Shown here: positions 13,643 through 14,393 of the stretch, piece after piece
Layout of the letters: each line of letters begins with the position of its first letter
How positions within the stretch are numbered: the first letter of the stretch is position 1
Origin: an uncultured Erysipelotrichaceae bacterium
Lineage (GTDB): Bacteria > Bacillota_I > Bacilli_A > Erysipelotrichales > Erysipelotrichaceae
DNA: 14,393 bases
Assembly (NCBI GenBank): GCA_902784015.1
Contig: CACZTC010000144.1
Location: forward strand, 1-14,393
Direction of reading: 5' to 3'
Notes under the pieces: generated by a model
What the model was told of the DNA's origin: nothing
Databases searched by the model: none
Seen by the model: the letters and a program-made list of their open reading frames with translations, nothing else
Position numbers and translations under genes: made by a program

Positions 13643-14393
13643 TTAGAATAAGCCTTGGGCTAACATGGCTTCAGCGACTTTTTCAAAGCCGGCAATATTG
13701 GCTCCTTTAATCAAATCATAGCCTAGTCCATATTTCTCACTTGCTTGCATAGAAGCATCATGAATAGCTTTCATTATTTCTTTTAATTTATTATCAACTT
13801 CTTCACTAGACCATGTTAATCTTTCTGAATTCTGTGACATCTCTAAAGCTGATACTGCCACACCTCCTGCATTTACTGCTTTAGCAGGACCAATGATGAT
13901 ACCTTTTTCTTGCATATAATTTAGAGCATCATTTGTAGCAGGCATATTAGCTCCTTCAAAATAATATTTAGCTCCAGATTCTACAATTAGTTTAGCCTCT
14001 TCCATATCAATTTCATTTTGGGTTGCGCAAGGAATATATATATCTGCTTTAACTTCATATGGGTTTTTGCCTTCAAAGAATTCGCAACCAAATTTTTCAG
14101 CATACATTTTTACATTCGCATTTTGAGAAGCTCTCATTTCTAATAAATAATTAATCTTCTCTTCGGTATTAATGCCATCTGGATCATATACATAACCATT
14201 ATGGCCAGATATAGTTAATACTTTACCACCTAATTCAGTAATCTTCTTAGTCGTACCCCAAGTAACATTACCATAGCCAGATAAAACAAAAGTTTTCCCT
14301 TTAATTTCATCCCCAAAATGTTTTAAAACTTCTGAAGCATAATAGATTACACCATAACCTGTAGCTTCTGGCCTAATTAAAGAACCACCAAAT
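13643..14393 (-). CDS. gdhA: Glutamate dehydrogenase, C-terminal part (runs off the window)
   Basis: This hexameric-type enzyme interconverts glutamate and 2-oxoglutarate plus ammonia. The frame is open to the window edge, giving 249 residues, a little over half of the usual 445-450. The methionine at 14137 is internal: the 85 codons before it read FGGSLIRPEATGYG and then the nucleotide-binding turn LSGYGNVTWG, standard parts of the enzyme. Later blocks are PCATQNEID, KAVNAGGVAVSALEMSQNS and YGLGYDLIKGANIAGF. As I recall the Clostridium symbiosum NAD-dependent enzyme, it is close throughout. Two positions linked there to coenzyme choice (Phe238 and Pro262) correspond here to Tyr (codon 14273-14275) and His (codon 14201-14203), so NAD or NADP use is not settled. 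The 5' end and promoter lie outside the window. The gene ends at a shared bidirectional terminator. Confidence 0.93.
   Translation of the reverse strand, partial: FGGSLIRPEATGYGVIYYASEVLKHFGDEIKGKTFVLSGYGNVTWGTTKKITELGGKVLTISGHNGYVYDPDGINTEEKINYLLEMRASQNANVKMYAEKFGCEFFEGKNPYEVKADIYIPCATQNEIDMEEAKLIVESGAKYYFEGANMPATNDALNYMQEKGIIIGPAKAVNAGGVAVSALEMSQNSERLTWSSEEVDNKLKEIMKAIHDASMQASEKYGLGYDLIKGANIAGFEKVAEAMLAQGLF

Noticed and set aside
13643..14137. A complete 164-residue gene starting at 14137
   Set aside because: The frame stays open to the window edge and the upstream codons encode conserved glutamate dehydrogenase motifs, so this methionine is internal.

Overview
The window is a gene-dense piece of a low-GC chromosome, by eye roughly two-thirds A+T. 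It most likely comes from a Bacillota (Firmicutes) bacterium of the Erysipelotrichia or clostridial gut type. The signs are strong Shine-Dalgarno sites, arginine coded mostly by AGA or CGT, a BmrCD-type exporter and a glutamate dehydrogenase resembling the one from Clostridium symbiosum. Tryptophan is read from TGG, and TGA occurs only as a stop, so the standard bacterial code fits. There are 13 protein genes, no RNA genes, no CRISPR array and no insertion sequence. No gap between genes exceeds about 125 bases.

Region 1 (1-4275): a small VanZ-like membrane protein converges on a two-gene operon for a heterodimeric ABC exporter. The upstream subunit has a degenerate Walker B and the downstream subunit a degenerate signature, so the transporter should have one working and one inactive ATP site. 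Region 2 (4276-5715): a cytosolic serine carboxypeptidase of family S10, transcribed away from the exporter. Region 3 (5716-7889, minus strand): msrA followed by a TGS-domain nucleoside kinase, joined by a 4-base ATGA overlap. Region 4 (7962-8842): a pyridoxal/pyridoxamine kinase that shares an overlapping divergent promoter with msrA and ends at a bidirectional terminator. Region 5 (8858-11107, minus strand): tex, an S1-domain RNA-binding protein. Region 6 (11180-13636): a tight four-gene operon encoding an SPFH protein, an Arc-like ribbon-helix-helix protein, a second SPFH protein of QmcA/stomatin type and an 81-residue membrane-anchored protein of unknown function. Its promoter carries three 11-bp-phased repeats and its end a strong hairpin. 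Region 7 (13643-14393, minus strand): the C-terminal part of gdhA, running off the window.

Most of the window is core housekeeping: export, peptide turnover, methionine-oxide repair, vitamin B6 salvage, RNA and transcription maintenance, and nitrogen metabolism. The part most likely to be an under-described system is the SPFH operon. Two different membrane scaffold proteins are co-translated with a small DNA-binding-type protein and an unknown membrane protein, and the promoter has helically phased repeats suited to a ribbon-helix-helix regulator. The link between that protein and those repeats is inference.
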